Of a stretch of 64,000 bases of DNA, positions 18,881-27,073 are shown in pieces. A model generated the notes under the pieces. That model searched no databases. It had not been told where the DNA came from and saw only the letters and a list, made by a program, of their open reading frames with translations. Source of the DNA: DATLZB01 sp035574175 (GTDB lineage: Bacteria; Pseudomonadota; Alphaproteobacteria; Rhizobiales; Hyphomicrobiaceae). The number at the start of each line of letters is the position of its first letter. Position 1 is the first letter of the stretch. The position numbers were made by a program, and so were the translations under genes. Location of the stretch: NCBI GenBank assembly GCA_035574175.1, contig DATLZB010000015.1, positions 12,473 through 76,472 on the forward strand, given 5' to 3'.

Positions 18881-19393
18881 CTAAGCTCTAAGCGCCCGCA
18901 GCATATCCTCAAGGTACTCTTCCGCACTGGCAATTACCAGCATGGCAGCGTGCGGCCGCAACTGGCCCAGCGCCTTCGTCAAGGCTGCGTCGGACTTCGT
19001 TTGACTGCCGAGCACCAGCACGGTCGTCATCACGCGTTGGAGCGCGCAGGTCTCGCCGATGATCGCCGCCGCCTGCGGATCCTGCCCGACCGTCGCCACC
19101 ATCACAACCAAGTCTGCGGACTGGATTTCTTCCATCAGGTCCCTGGTCCGCCCTGCAAGGTCACTGAGCCAGCCCTTCATTGAAAAGCGCTCGCTTTCCC
19201 GCGGCGCGCTGGTGAAACGGGAGGCGGTGAGAAAGCTCGCGCGGTTCCACTTGGCCTTGGACAGTTCGGCGACAGCGCGCTCGCTCGGGGGGTCCATGGC
19301 GATCACCTTGACCGAGCGCGGAAGCGAGTTCGGATCGTTGATACGAAACCGTGCCTCGGCGGCGGTGGTCATGCGGGCACTTTCGCTCAGCAT
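18881..19393 (-). CDS. Hypothetical protein with an FtsZ-like segment
   Basis: A 170-aa protein I do not recognise by name. ATG at 19393 has GAGGAG 7 bases upstream, so it is very likely translated; the frame is open to 19459. No signal peptide. The C-terminal half reads ...SADLVVMVATVGQDPQ, AAIIGETCALQRVMTTVLV, then LGSQTKSD. The strand-loop-helix-strand order with ADxVxxxA-xG...A.xI.....xxTxxLV resembles the part of FtsZ/tubulin around the T4 loop, but the Gly-rich GGGTGTG motif is missing. It converges on the beta-oxidation gene with 15 bp between. Role unknown; the FtsZ resemblance is an impression from eye alignment. Confidence 0.6.
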   Translation of the reverse strand: MLSESARMTTAAEARFRINDPNSLPRSVKVIAMDPPSERAVAELSKAKWNRASFLTASRFTSAPRESERFSMKGWLSDLAGRTRDLMEEIQSADLVVMVATVGQDPQAAAIIGETCALQRVMTTVLVLGSQTKSDAALTKALGQLRPHAAMLVIASAEEYLEDMLRALRA

Positions 19394-19640
19394 CGATATC
19401 TCCTCGACGAAGGTCGCTCTTTCGGGCCGCCACTCTATCGGCGGCGGCCCGGCGCGCAACCCAAGACGCCGGAATCGTTCGTATAGCGAGGAAATACGTG
19501 ATGAAAATCATACATGCTGTTTGACTGGATCCTTTTCGTGCGGTAGGCTTCCATCGTTTCCCCTGGGGGCCGCGGCGGGAAACGACGGCCGATCAACGGC
19601 CGCAGCGGGTGGCAAGAAACCGGTTTTGGGGACGATCCCC

Positions 19641-19757
19641 ATGGAACTCTTTCTGACCGCCGCCATATGCCTGCTTGTCGGTGCTGCCGCGGGCTATCTC
19701 GGAGCGTATTGGCGCTACGCCTTGAAGCCCTTCTTCGAGGAGCGGAGCTGGCGCTGA
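19641..19757 (+). CDS. Small single-pass membrane protein, possible
   Basis: A 38-residue frame starting at ATG 19641 with GGGGA 8 bases upstream. Residues 4-26 form one hydrophobic segment (FLTAAICLLVGAAAGYLGAY) followed by a basic and aromatic tail (RYALKPFFEERSWR), the typical layout of a small inner-membrane protein with its positively charged end in the cytosol. It stands alone between the hypothetical gene and the acyl-CoA synthetase. I cannot name it; it could be chance. Confidence 0.4.
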   Translation: MELFLTAAICLLVGAAAGYLGAYWRYALKPFFEERSWR

Positions 19758-20025
19758 AGCGCACGCTACCCCGGCCCATACAGCTTCCATCGCGCCAAAC
19801 GGCCAAGCTGTGCGGGAGGAAACCGTGGGGCGATGCCAACGCGCAGGCCGCCGCGATGCCGGCGTGAACCACGGGCCTGCGTGCGCCGGTGCGCAGGCTC
19901 CGGCATGGCCGACACCGAGGACGTGCCGAACGCGGTCGGCAGGTCGGGTCACCGGTGCGCCATAGCGCGGTTGTTTCGATTTCGAAGTATAGTGCCGGCC
20001 CCCAAGATGCGATCGCGAGGGAAGC

Positions 20026-21567
20026 GTGCGGGAGCTGGCCGGTCCAGATGTGGTGCGCCATTGGATCGAGCGCGCGGCCTCGCGCGATGCGGACAAGCCG
20101 TACATCGTCTCGGCCGACGACGAACACATACTCAGCTACGGCGAGCTGCGCGCTGTCACACGCCGGATCTCGGCGTTCCTCAGCCAGCTCGGCATCGGCG
20201 CCAATGATCGCGTTGTCCTTCTCGCGAACAACTCCATCGAGCATCTTCTTGTCTATCTCGGCACGCTCGCACACGGAGCGACGATCTGCACGGTGCATGT
20301 CGAGATTAACCGCAATCAGCTCACCAATATTCTTGCCGCGCTGCGGCCGCGCCTCGCCGTGTTCGAGGAAGCGCTCAAGCTTGATGCCGCGCTGTCTGCA
20401 GCGGCGACCTTCGCTCTCCCCCTTGGATCGCGCGACGATCACCGCGGCGAAAGCTTGTTCGCCGCCGTCAATCGCATGGAGGCGGCGAACGTGGCGGCCA
20501 GAGGTGTGCGGCCCGGAGACGGCGCCGTCATCCTGTACACATCGGGCACCACGGCGCGCCCGAAAGGCGTGGTGCTGAGCTTCCGAGAACTGCTGTCCAA
20601 CACAGGTCCCACCGCCGAGGCCTTCGGCATGACGGCGCAGGAGCGCATCTACGATTTCCGTTCCTTCAACTGGTGCTCGGCCCAGACGCTGAGCGCGCTT
20701 CCCACGCTGGAGCGCGGCGCCACGCTCATTCTGGGTTCCAGGTTCTCACGCAGCCGCTTCTTCGACCACGTCCGGCGATACGGCGCGACCATCGCCGCCG
20801 GCAACCCGACCACCATCCGCCTGCTGCTCGACGGCGTGGATACCCTTTCCGCGCAGGAAGTACCCACGCTGCGGTTCGTCACCTCGAGCTCCGCCCCGCT
20901 CTCGGTGGAGGATTGGCGCCGGTTCGAGGACCGCTTCGGTATCCGTGTAAGCCAGGCCTACGGCTGCTCGGAGACCGGTTGGATCGCGGCTGTTCCCGGC
21001 GAGCACCGCCGGATCGGAACGGTCGGCAGGCCGCTCGCCTATCATCGGCTCGCCATCGTGTCGGCCGCAGGCGAACCGCTGCCTCAGGGGCAAAGCGGTG
21101 CCATCGAGATCGGCGGGCTCGGGGAAAACCCCTACTGCCATCTCGGCGACGACGGTACGGTCACCGTCAGCGATCGCGGGCGACTGAAGACCGGCGACCT
21201 CGGCTTTCTCGACGAGGAGGGCCACCTCCACATCACCGGCCGCGTGAAGGAACTGATCATCCGCGGGGGCGTCAACATCTCGCTGGCCGAGATCGACGCT
21301 GCCCTGCTACAGGCGCCCGACGTGGTGGACGCAGCCAGCGTCGGCGTGCCGGACGAGATTTACGGCGAGGAGGTCGTCGCCTTCGTGGTGCTGCGGCCGG
21401 GTTCCGCGCTGAAGGCCGCCGCGATCCGCAGCCATTGCGCGGCGGTATTGCCGGTCTACAAGGCTCCGAAGGAGATCATGCTCTGTCAAGCATTGCCAAG
21501 ATCGGAACGCGGCAAGCTCGACCGGAAGGCGCTGGTGAAGCTTTGGCAGGAATGGCGCCGCCGTTGA
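20026..21567 (+). CDS. AMP-forming acyl-CoA synthetase
   Basis: ANL-superfamily adenylate-forming ligase, 513 aa, predicted to make an acyl-CoA from an acid, ATP and CoA. AMP-binding motif LYTSGTTARPKGVVLS near residue 170; the later YGCSETGWIAAVPG, the hinge region LKTGDLGFLDEEGHLHITGRVKELIIRGG (split over two short motifs, KTGDLGF and GRVKELIIRGG), and the catalytic Lys in RSERGKLDRKALVK near the C-terminus are all present. GTG at 20026 with GAGG 6 bases upstream. Substrate unclear: it resembles medium-chain or carnitine-CoA-ligase groups rather than a known benzoate-CoA ligase, though an aromatic acid is possible given the catabolic genes downstream. Confidence 0.85.
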   Translation: MRELAGPDVVRHWIERAASRDADKPYIVSADDEHILSYGELRAVTRRISAFLSQLGIGANDRVVLLANNSIEHLLVYLGTLAHGATICTVHVEINRNQLTNILAALRPRLAVFEEALKLDAALSAAATFALPLGSRDDHRGESLFAAVNRMEAANVAARGVRPGDGAVILYTSGTTARPKGVVLSFRELLSNTGPTAEAFGMTAQERIYDFRSFNWCSAQTLSALPTLERGATLILGSRFSRSRFFDHVRRYGATIAAGNPTTIRLLLDGVDTLSAQEVPTLRFVTSSSAPLSVEDWRRFEDRFGIRVSQAYGCSETGWIAAVPGEHRRIGTVGRPLAYHRLAIVSAAGEPLPQGQSGAIEIGGLGENPYCHLGDDGTVTVSDRGRLKTGDLGFLDEEGHLHITGRVKELIIRGGVNISLAEIDAALLQAPDVVDAASVGVPDEIYGEEVVAFVVLRPGSALKAAAIRSHCAAVLPVYKAPKEIMLCQALPRSERGKLDRKALVKLWQEWRRR

Positions 21568-21630
21568 GGGAGCGCGGGACGGGCAGCCGATGTCTTTGCT
21601 CATACCCCGCACACCAAAACGCGGCGAGTG

Positions 21631-22299
21631 CTAGGCGGGGCCAACGTCCTTCGGCGCCGCCTCGCGCAGGATCGCCGTGACCTCGTCATCGGCGATCTGG
21701 CGAAAGTCGCGATAGAAAAAGCCGATGGCGCCGAGCGACACAGGAGACTGAAGACAGACGACCTCGTCGGCTTCGGCTTTGAGCGCTTCAACCGTCTCTT
21801 CGGCAGCCACGGGCGTGGCGATGACCACCGCTTTGGGGTGGCGGCGCTTAAGCCAGCGAAGGGCAGCGCGCACGGTGGCGCCCGTCGCAATGCCATCATC
21901 GACCACGATCGCGGTTCTTCCGGCGATCGGTGCACGCGGCCGGTCGGCGAGCCAGAGCCGGCGCCGCTCCTCGATGACCGCGACCTGGCGGGCCGTTTCC
22001 TTTCGGATGTAATCGGGTGACGCGTCCGTCGCCCGGACCACGTCCTCGTTGAGGACTAGCTCGGGCTCCCCGCCGTCGATGACTGCGCCGACGGCCAGTT
22101 CCGGTTGGTAGGGCGCGCCCAGCTTGCGCACGAGCACGATATCGAGCGGAGCCCCGAGCCTGGCGGCGACCTCAGCCGCGACGACAAGGCCGCCGCGCGG
22201 CAGGCCGAGCACCACCGGATCTGCGAAACGGCGCTCGGCAACCGCTTCCGCGAGCAGGCGGCCCGCTTCGCGGCGATCCTCGTAACGCCTGTAACTCAT
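21631..22299 (-). CDS. Phosphoribosyltransferase-domain protein
   Basis: Type I PRTase-fold protein of 222 aa. The PRPP-binding loop is AIVVDDGIATGATVRAALRW near the middle, and the N-terminal VVLGLPRGGLVVAAEVAARLGAPLD is characteristic of a group often paired with a dienelactone-hydrolase-like protein. The ATG overlaps the stop of the upstream hydrolase gene (TAATG), so translation is coupled. I recall that the two domains are fused in one protein in some actinobacteria. True substrate unknown; the lack of a purine or pyrimidine hood motif argues against a classical nucleotide salvage enzyme. Confidence 0.85.
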   Translation of the reverse strand: MSYRRYEDRREAGRLLAEAVAERRFADPVVLGLPRGGLVVAAEVAARLGAPLDIVLVRKLGAPYQPELAVGAVIDGGEPELVLNEDVVRATDASPDYIRKETARQVAVIEERRRLWLADRPRAPIAGRTAIVVDDGIATGATVRAALRWLKRRHPKAVVIATPVAAEETVEALKAEADEVVCLQSPVSLGAIGFFYRDFRQIADDEVTAILREAAPKDVGPA

Positions 22300-22949
22300 T
22301 AGGCCCCACTTTGGCGCAGATGCTCTGCGAACCAGGCAGCGGCGAGGGCGGTCACCCTTTCGAGTTTGCCCGGCTCCTCGAACAGATGGCCGGCCCCTGG
22401 CACGATCTCCAGCCGCTTCGGGCAGGCCAGCGCGGCCAGCGCCCGCCGGTTGAGCTCGATCACAATCTCATCCTGGCCTCCCACGATCAAGAGCGTGGGC
22501 GCGGTCACGCGGGGCAAAGCCGCCCCGGCAAGATCCGGGCGGCCGCCCCGAGAAACCACGGCTCCCACCTGGAGCGGGCGGCGGGAGGCGGCGGTGAGGG
22601 CCGCCGCAGCGCCGGTGCTTGCGCCGAACAAGCCTATCGGCAGCGCCGCTGCTGAACCCTCGCTCCGCACCCGGTCGAGCGTCAGCTCGATGCGCTCCGC
22701 CAACAGGGGGATGTCGAAAACCTTGCGGCGGTCGGCCGCCTCATCGGGGTGGAGAAGGTCGAACAGGAGCGTGCCCAAGCCGCAATCGTTGAGACCACGC
22801 GCCACCCTGACATTGCGCGGGCTGAACCGGCTCGAGCCGCTGCCATGTGCAAAGACGACAAGTCCGGCAGCGTCCTCGGGAACGGTGAGCATCCCTGGCA
22901 GGCCGGCGGGCGGGATCTCGATGTCCGCTGGTTTAGCCGGAGCGCTCAT
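22299..22949 (-). CDS. Alpha/beta hydrolase (dienelactone-hydrolase-like)
   Basis: Hydrolase of 216 aa. Nucleophile elbow GLFGASTGAAAA (Ser), oxyanion strand VVFAHGSGSSRFS near the N-terminus, acid in LLIVGGQDEIV and His in PGAGHLFEEPG complete the triad. ATG at 22949 follows GGGAGG; the frame is open to 23018 without further family sequence. It is the upstream member of the coupled pair with the phosphoribosyltransferase. Substrate unknown. Confidence 0.85.
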   Translation of the reverse strand: MSAPAKPADIEIPPAGLPGMLTVPEDAAGLVVFAHGSGSSRFSPRNVRVARGLNDCGLGTLLFDLLHPDEAADRRKVFDIPLLAERIELTLDRVRSEGSAAALPIGLFGASTGAAAALTAASRRPLQVGAVVSRGGRPDLAGAALPRVTAPTLLIVGGQDEIVIELNRRALAALACPKRLEIVPGAGHLFEEPGKLERVTALAAAWFAEHLRQSGA

Positions 22950-23102
22950 CGTGCCTCCCGTGGGGACGCGCTCCCGAGCCCCGGGGCTCGCCCCTCCCTT
23001 GCTTGCGAGGGCGGCCACACCATACGGTACAGCCGCACGCCGCGCACAAGGTCAATGTGATCATGGGTTCGGCGGTTGGCAACGGGGTGAGGTGAGAGAG
23101 CG

Positions 23103-23597
23103 ATGACTGAGGAACGAGCTGGTTTCTCGCCGGTGCGACGGGTGGTGACCGGACACGACGAACGCCATGTCGCAAAGGTGATCCGCGACGATTTTGCGGA
23201 AAATCGGCGCTCCTCTCGGCCCGAGGTGACCTCGACGCTGATCTGGTCGAGCGATGAGATGCCGGCCGATATCCGTATCGGCGCGGCAGTCGAGGACATG
23301 GGTGCACGCAAGCTGCCGACGCAGCCGCCGCCCAACGGCTCTCGCTTCATCGTCATGGAGTTCCTGCCGGGGGCGAGCGGTCAAATGCACCGGACCGATA
23401 CCCTCGACTACATCTCGGTGCTCGAAGGCGAGATCGAGATGGACATGGACGACACCACGGTACGCCTCAAGGCCGGTGACGTGATGGTACAGCGCGGGAC
23501 GAACCATGCCTGGAAGAACCGGAGCACGCGCAAGGCGCGGCTCGCCATCGTGCTGCTCGATGCCAAGCCGCTCGGCATCGGCACACCGCGCAAGTGA
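23103..23597 (+). CDS. Cupin-domain protein
   Basis: Single-cupin protein of 164 aa. The beta-barrel core is GQMHRTDTLDYISVLEGEIEMDM (first cupin motif, split by an inserted turn) and LKAGDVMVQRGTNHAWKNRS (second motif with G, P-like turn and His). The first motif has only one clear His, so metal binding is uncertain. It is cytosolic with no signal peptide. It opens the first catabolic block, on the same strand as the next four genes, and may act in or regulate aromatic degradation; the exact reaction is not predictable. GAGGTGAGAG precedes the start. Confidence 0.8.
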   Translation: MTEERAGFSPVRRVVTGHDERHVAKVIRDDFAENRRSSRPEVTSTLIWSSDEMPADIRIGAAVEDMGARKLPTQPPPNGSRFIVMEFLPGASGQMHRTDTLDYISVLEGEIEMDMDDTTVRLKAGDVMVQRGTNHAWKNRSTRKARLAIVLLDAKPLGIGTPRK

Positions 23598-23689
23598 GAT
23601 GGTTCGTGGGGTCGCTTGGCGGGCGGCGCCCGGTCGTGTTAATGCGGCTTGAAACTGCTCTATGGGCGAGGGGTCGGGATGGGGATCGA

Positions 23690-24223
23690 ATGACTGCGGA
23701 AGATGCAGCCGTCGCTTCGCCGTTCTGGCGCTTCTCGCTTGCCGTTTACGCCGACCCGGAGGTGGCGAAGGTCTGCCTCGAGCTGCAGGACGAAGCCGGC
23801 GCCGACGTCAACGTGCTGCTCTACATGTTGTGGGCGGCAAGCCGGGGACGGCGGCTGTCTGCGGATGACGTCCGCCCCATCGTGGCCGCGGTCGAGGACT
23901 GGCGCAAAGGCGTTGTCGTGCCGCTGCGCACGGCCCGGCGCAGCCTGCGCGCGCCGCCGGCCGCCGTCGACGCGGCAGGCAGCGCCGCGCTTCGTTCGCA
24001 GGTCAAGAAGGTTGAGCTCGAAGCCGAGAGGCTCCAGCAGGAAGCGCTTTATCGGTTGCGGCCTGTCGATGATCTTGGTCGCGCCGAGCCTTCGCCCGAA
24101 GCTGCGGCAGCCGCCAACGTTGCCGCGTACGGGGAGGTGATCGGGCGCAAGTTCAGCGGTCATGCCATGGAGGTACTGCTCGGCGCGCTCAAGCGGCAGC
24201 AGGCCCGGGGAGGAAGCAAATGA
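23690..24223 (+). CDS. TIGR02444 (DUF2390) family protein
   Basis: A 177-aa cytosolic protein. The pattern FWRFSLAVYADPEVAKVCLELQ, ADVNVLLYMLWAASRG and the Arg-rich helical remainder matches the TIGR02444 family as I know it; function is unknown. ATG at 23690 follows GGATGGGG. Its TGA overlaps the ATG of the following FAH gene (ATGA), so the two are cotranslated even though no functional link is known. Confidence 0.78.
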   Translation: MTAEDAAVASPFWRFSLAVYADPEVAKVCLELQDEAGADVNVLLYMLWAASRGRRLSADDVRPIVAAVEDWRKGVVVPLRTARRSLRAPPAAVDAAGSAALRSQVKKVELEAERLQQEALYRLRPVDDLGRAEPSPEAAAAANVAAYGEVIGRKFSGHAMEVLLGALKRQQARGGSK

Positions 24224-25113
24224 AGATCCTGAGATTCAACGACGATCGGGTGGGCGTGCTCAACGGGGAGGCGGTGATCGACATCAGCGATCTCGTCTCG
24301 CACCGGGAGTATCGCGGGCCGCAGGGCACTATGGAGGAGCTGATCGCCAATTTCGCAAGCTACCTGCCGAAGATCGAGGCCAAGGCAGCGGCGGGCGGCG
24401 GCACCCCGGTATCGTCGGTAAAGTTGCTGGCACCGTTGCCGCGGCCGTCCCGCGTGCTTGCCGCCTTCGTCAACTACCTCGACCGACCGGACCGCACCGT
24501 CGAGACGCTGCCGCTCGAGTTCTTCCACAAGTCGCCGCACCTCGTGGGACCCGGCGGCACAGTCGAACTGCCGGATATCGAGCCGGTCGCCGAGTTCCAT
24601 GCAGAGGCCGAACTGGCCTTCGTGATCGGGCGCGAGGTGTGGAAGGTCTCCGAGGCGGCGGCCATGGACCACGTATTCGGCTACGTGCCGTTCTTCGACG
24701 TGTCCGCGCGCGGTCTCGTGCGCCGCAGCCAGCTCCTGCCCAAGGGACAGGAGACGTTCGCGCCGTGCGGACCGTGGATCACGACGCGCGAGGAAGTGCC
24801 GGATCCGCACAACCTCACGGTCAGATCGTGGGTCTCGGGCGAGGCGCGGCAGAACTACTCCACGCGCGACATGGCGCACGGGATCGCCAAGCAGATCGCC
24901 TGGCTCAGCCGCTTCGTCCGGCTCAGGCCGGGAGACGTGATCGCCACCGGCACCTATCATGAGGGTCTCGGTCCAATCCACGTCGGCGATACGTTGGAAA
25001 TCGAGATCAGCGGGCTTGGCCGCGCGAGCTTCAAGGTGGCCGGCGATAGCCCGCGCAAAGCCAAGGGCCACCAGCCGGGCGGCGGTGTACGCATCGAGAT
25101 AACAAGGGTCTGA
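24220..25113 (+). CDS. Fumarylacetoacetate hydrolase family protein
   Basis: FAH-superfamily C-C hydrolase or decarboxylase, 297 aa. The metal ligands are visible in FHAEAELAFVIGRE (two Glu) and in FFDVSARGL (Asp), and the late GDVIATGTYHEGLG and VGDTLEIEISGLG segments are standard. Such enzymes cleave acylpyruvates (fumarylpyruvate, 2-hydroxymuconate-type products) after aromatic ring opening. The gentisate-dioxygenase-like gene 3 kb downstream makes fumarylpyruvate or a related acylpyruvate a reasonable, unproven substrate. Start overlaps the TIGR02444 gene by four bases. A second FAH gene lies at 49807-50673. Confidence 0.87.
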   Translation: MKILRFNDDRVGVLNGEAVIDISDLVSHREYRGPQGTMEELIANFASYLPKIEAKAAAGGGTPVSSVKLLAPLPRPSRVLAAFVNYLDRPDRTVETLPLEFFHKSPHLVGPGGTVELPDIEPVAEFHAEAELAFVIGREVWKVSEAAAMDHVFGYVPFFDVSARGLVRRSQLLPKGQETFAPCGPWITTREEVPDPHNLTVRSWVSGEARQNYSTRDMAHGIAKQIAWLSRFVRLRPGDVIATGTYHEGLGPIHVGDTLEIEISGLGRASFKVAGDSPRKAKGHQPGGGVRIEITRV

Positions 25114-25173
25114 CATTTGCCGCCTCACGGCTCGAGGTCGGGGCGGGCAAAGACAACCGGGAGAGGAGGGCCG

Positions 25174-26172
25174 ATGGCCAGTTTGAAGCTCAATTTCGCG
25201 TGCGCACTCTACGATCGAATGGAGCCGCTCTACACCGGCGAGATCAGACCGGACGGGATCGACCTCAACTTCATCCCGATCGAGCTGCCGCGCCCCATCT
25301 TCGACCGTATGTCGGGAGGCAGCGAGTTCGACGTTGCCGAGTACTCGAGCTCGGAGTTCATCCAGCGCTACGCCGCCAACCAGTGCCCGTTCGTGGCGCT
25401 GCCTGTCTTTCCGTCGCGCGCCTTCCGCCACAGCTTTATCGCCATCAACAAGCGCTCCGGGATCAAGAAGCCGAAGGACCTGGAAGGAAAGCGGGTGGGC
25501 GTCGCCCTCTACACGATGACGGCGGCCATCTTCATCCGCGGCCTGCTGCAGCACGAGTACGGCGTCGACCTGTCGAAGATCAAGTGGGTGCAGGGCGCGA
25601 TCAACACGGCGGGTTCGCATGGCGATCCGCACGTGCTGCCGCTGCTCAAGAAGCCGGACCTGACCTACGTCGATGCCAGCAAGTCGCTCGACGACATGCT
25701 GGTCGCCGGCGAGATCGATGCGACGATGGGCACCAGCGTGCCCCGCTCCATTCTCAAGAATCCCGACATCGCGCGACTGATCCCGAACTTTTACGAGGTC
25801 GAAAAGGAATACTACAAGCGCACGAAGATCTTTCCGATCATGCACCTGATCGCCATCCGCAAGGACGTCTACGAGAAGAACCCGTTCGTGGCGACCAGCC
25901 TCTACAACGCCTTCGAGCTGTCGAAGCGACTGGCGCTCAAGAAAATGTTCAGCCTGAGGGCGCTGCGCTACATGATGCCGTTCCTGCCGGCGCAGCTCGA
26001 CGAGATCCGCGAGGTGTTCGGTGATGATCCGTGGCCTTACGGCGTGGAAGAAAACCGCCCCACCCTCGAAGCCCTCGTCACCTACATGTACGAGCAGCAC
26101 ATGATCGACAGGAAGATACCGATCGAAGAGCTGTTCGTGCCGCACTACGGGCACGTCGACCCGGCGTTCTAA
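25174..26172 (+). CDS. 4,5-dihydroxyphthalate-decarboxylase-like / NMT1-like protein
   Basis: A 332-aa protein with the periplasmic-binding-protein fold but no signal peptide, which fits the 4,5-dihydroxyphthalate decarboxylase (Pht5-like) group rather than an exported binding protein. Typical segments: LNFACALYDRMEPLYTG, FDVAEYSSSEFIQRY, LPVFPSRAFRHSFIAIN, GKRVGVALYTMTA and WVQGAINTAG. ATG at 25174 follows GAGAGGAGGG; the longer frame from 25117 is unlikely. It sits between the FAH and class II aldolase genes in a tight run. Either an enzyme removing a ring carboxylate or a cytosolic ligand-binding protein; the context favours the enzyme. Confidence 0.8.
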   Translation: MASLKLNFACALYDRMEPLYTGEIRPDGIDLNFIPIELPRPIFDRMSGGSEFDVAEYSSSEFIQRYAANQCPFVALPVFPSRAFRHSFIAINKRSGIKKPKDLEGKRVGVALYTMTAAIFIRGLLQHEYGVDLSKIKWVQGAINTAGSHGDPHVLPLLKKPDLTYVDASKSLDDMLVAGEIDATMGTSVPRSILKNPDIARLIPNFYEVEKEYYKRTKIFPIMHLIAIRKDVYEKNPFVATSLYNAFELSKRLALKKMFSLRALRYMMPFLPAQLDEIREVFGDDPWPYGVEENRPTLEALVTYMYEQHMIDRKIPIEELFVPHYGHVDPAF

Positions 26173-26182
26173 GGAGGAAGGA

Positions 26183-26947
26183 TTGAGCACCGTCGACTTT
26201 TTGATCGGCCAGCTGGTGGTCGCCAATCGAATCCTGGCGAACGAGGACGTGGTCGATGCCTACGGCCACGTCAGCTTCCGCCACCCCGACAACCCCAAGC
26301 GCTTCTTCCTGTCGCGTTCGCTCGCGCCTGAGCTGGTTGAGCGCGACGATATCGTCGAGCACGACCTGGAAGGCAACCCCGTCCGGGACGAGCCGCGCTC
26401 GCTCTATCTGGAGCGCTTCATCCACGGCGCCATCTACGAGGCGAGGCCCGACGTGCAGGCGGTGGTGCACGCGCACGCGGAAGCGGTGCTGCCGTTCAGC
26501 ATCTCAAGCGAACCGTTGAGGCCCGTCATCCATTCGGGCAGCTTCATGGGCAAGACCGTGCCCGTGTGGGACATTGCCGACAGGTTCGGCGATACCAACC
26601 TGCTCGTTGCCAACATCGAGCAGGGGCGCGACCTCGCCAAGTGCCTCGGCACCAACAACGTGGCGCTGATGCGCGGGCATGGGTTTGCCGCCGCGGCGCG
26701 CTCGCTCATCGAGGTGGTGCGCATGTCGGTTTACGTGCCCCGCAATGCGCGCGCCCTCTTGGCCGGCCTGCAGCTCGGCTCGGTGAAGTCGCTGAGCCAG
26801 GGCGAGATCGATGCCCGCAACCGCGGCTACGGCCCCTACTCCGTCGAAACCTGGCGGGCCTGGGAGTTCTGGGCCAACAAGGCCGGCTGCGGCCACATGG
26901 TCGGCAAGCGCCCCGGTGAAGCCGAGAAGCCCGCCGCCAAGAGCTGA
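26183..26947 (+). CDS. Class II aldolase/adducin family protein
   Basis: Zn-dependent class II aldolase-fold protein, 254 aa. Motifs YGHVSFRHPDNPKRF, VVHAHAEAVLPFSIS (His pair for the metal) and NVALMRGHGFAAAARS (third metal His) are present. Starts at TTG 26183, with AAGGAGG at ideal distance and only 10 bp after the previous stop. The family includes L-fuculose-phosphate and ribulose-phosphate aldolases/epimerases and hydroxy-acid decarboxylases; sequences of this type often sit in aromatic-degradation operons. A related gene lies at 59136-59879. Confidence 0.85.
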   Translation: MSTVDFLIGQLVVANRILANEDVVDAYGHVSFRHPDNPKRFFLSRSLAPELVERDDIVEHDLEGNPVRDEPRSLYLERFIHGAIYEARPDVQAVVHAHAEAVLPFSISSEPLRPVIHSGSFMGKTVPVWDIADRFGDTNLLVANIEQGRDLAKCLGTNNVALMRGHGFAAAARSLIEVVRMSVYVPRNARALLAGLQLGSVKSLSQGEIDARNRGYGPYSVETWRAWEFWANKAGCGHMVGKRPGEAEKPAAKS

Positions 26948-27012
26948 GCCGGGCGGCGGACACGAGCGGAAGCTGAGAAGGACACTTTCGATAGCCGGCG
27001 GTAGCAGGGTTC

Positions 27013-27037
27013 GGGTCAGACGGACTACACCTGACCC
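27013..27037. terminator. Hairpin between convergent genes
   Basis: GGGTCAG at 27013-27019 and CTGACCC at 27031-27037 form a 7-bp stem with an 11-nt loop, between the ends of the aldolase and cupin dioxygenase genes. There is no T-run on either strand, so intrinsic termination is possible but weak. Confidence 0.35.
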
Positions 27038-27073
27038 AAACGAGATCCCGTTCGCGGCGAAGCGGGTTGTCCG

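Noticed and set aside
24160..26226. 688-aa minus-strand open frame
   Set aside because: Antisense shadow of the FAH and decarboxylase-like genes; His/Arg/Asp-rich with no domain.
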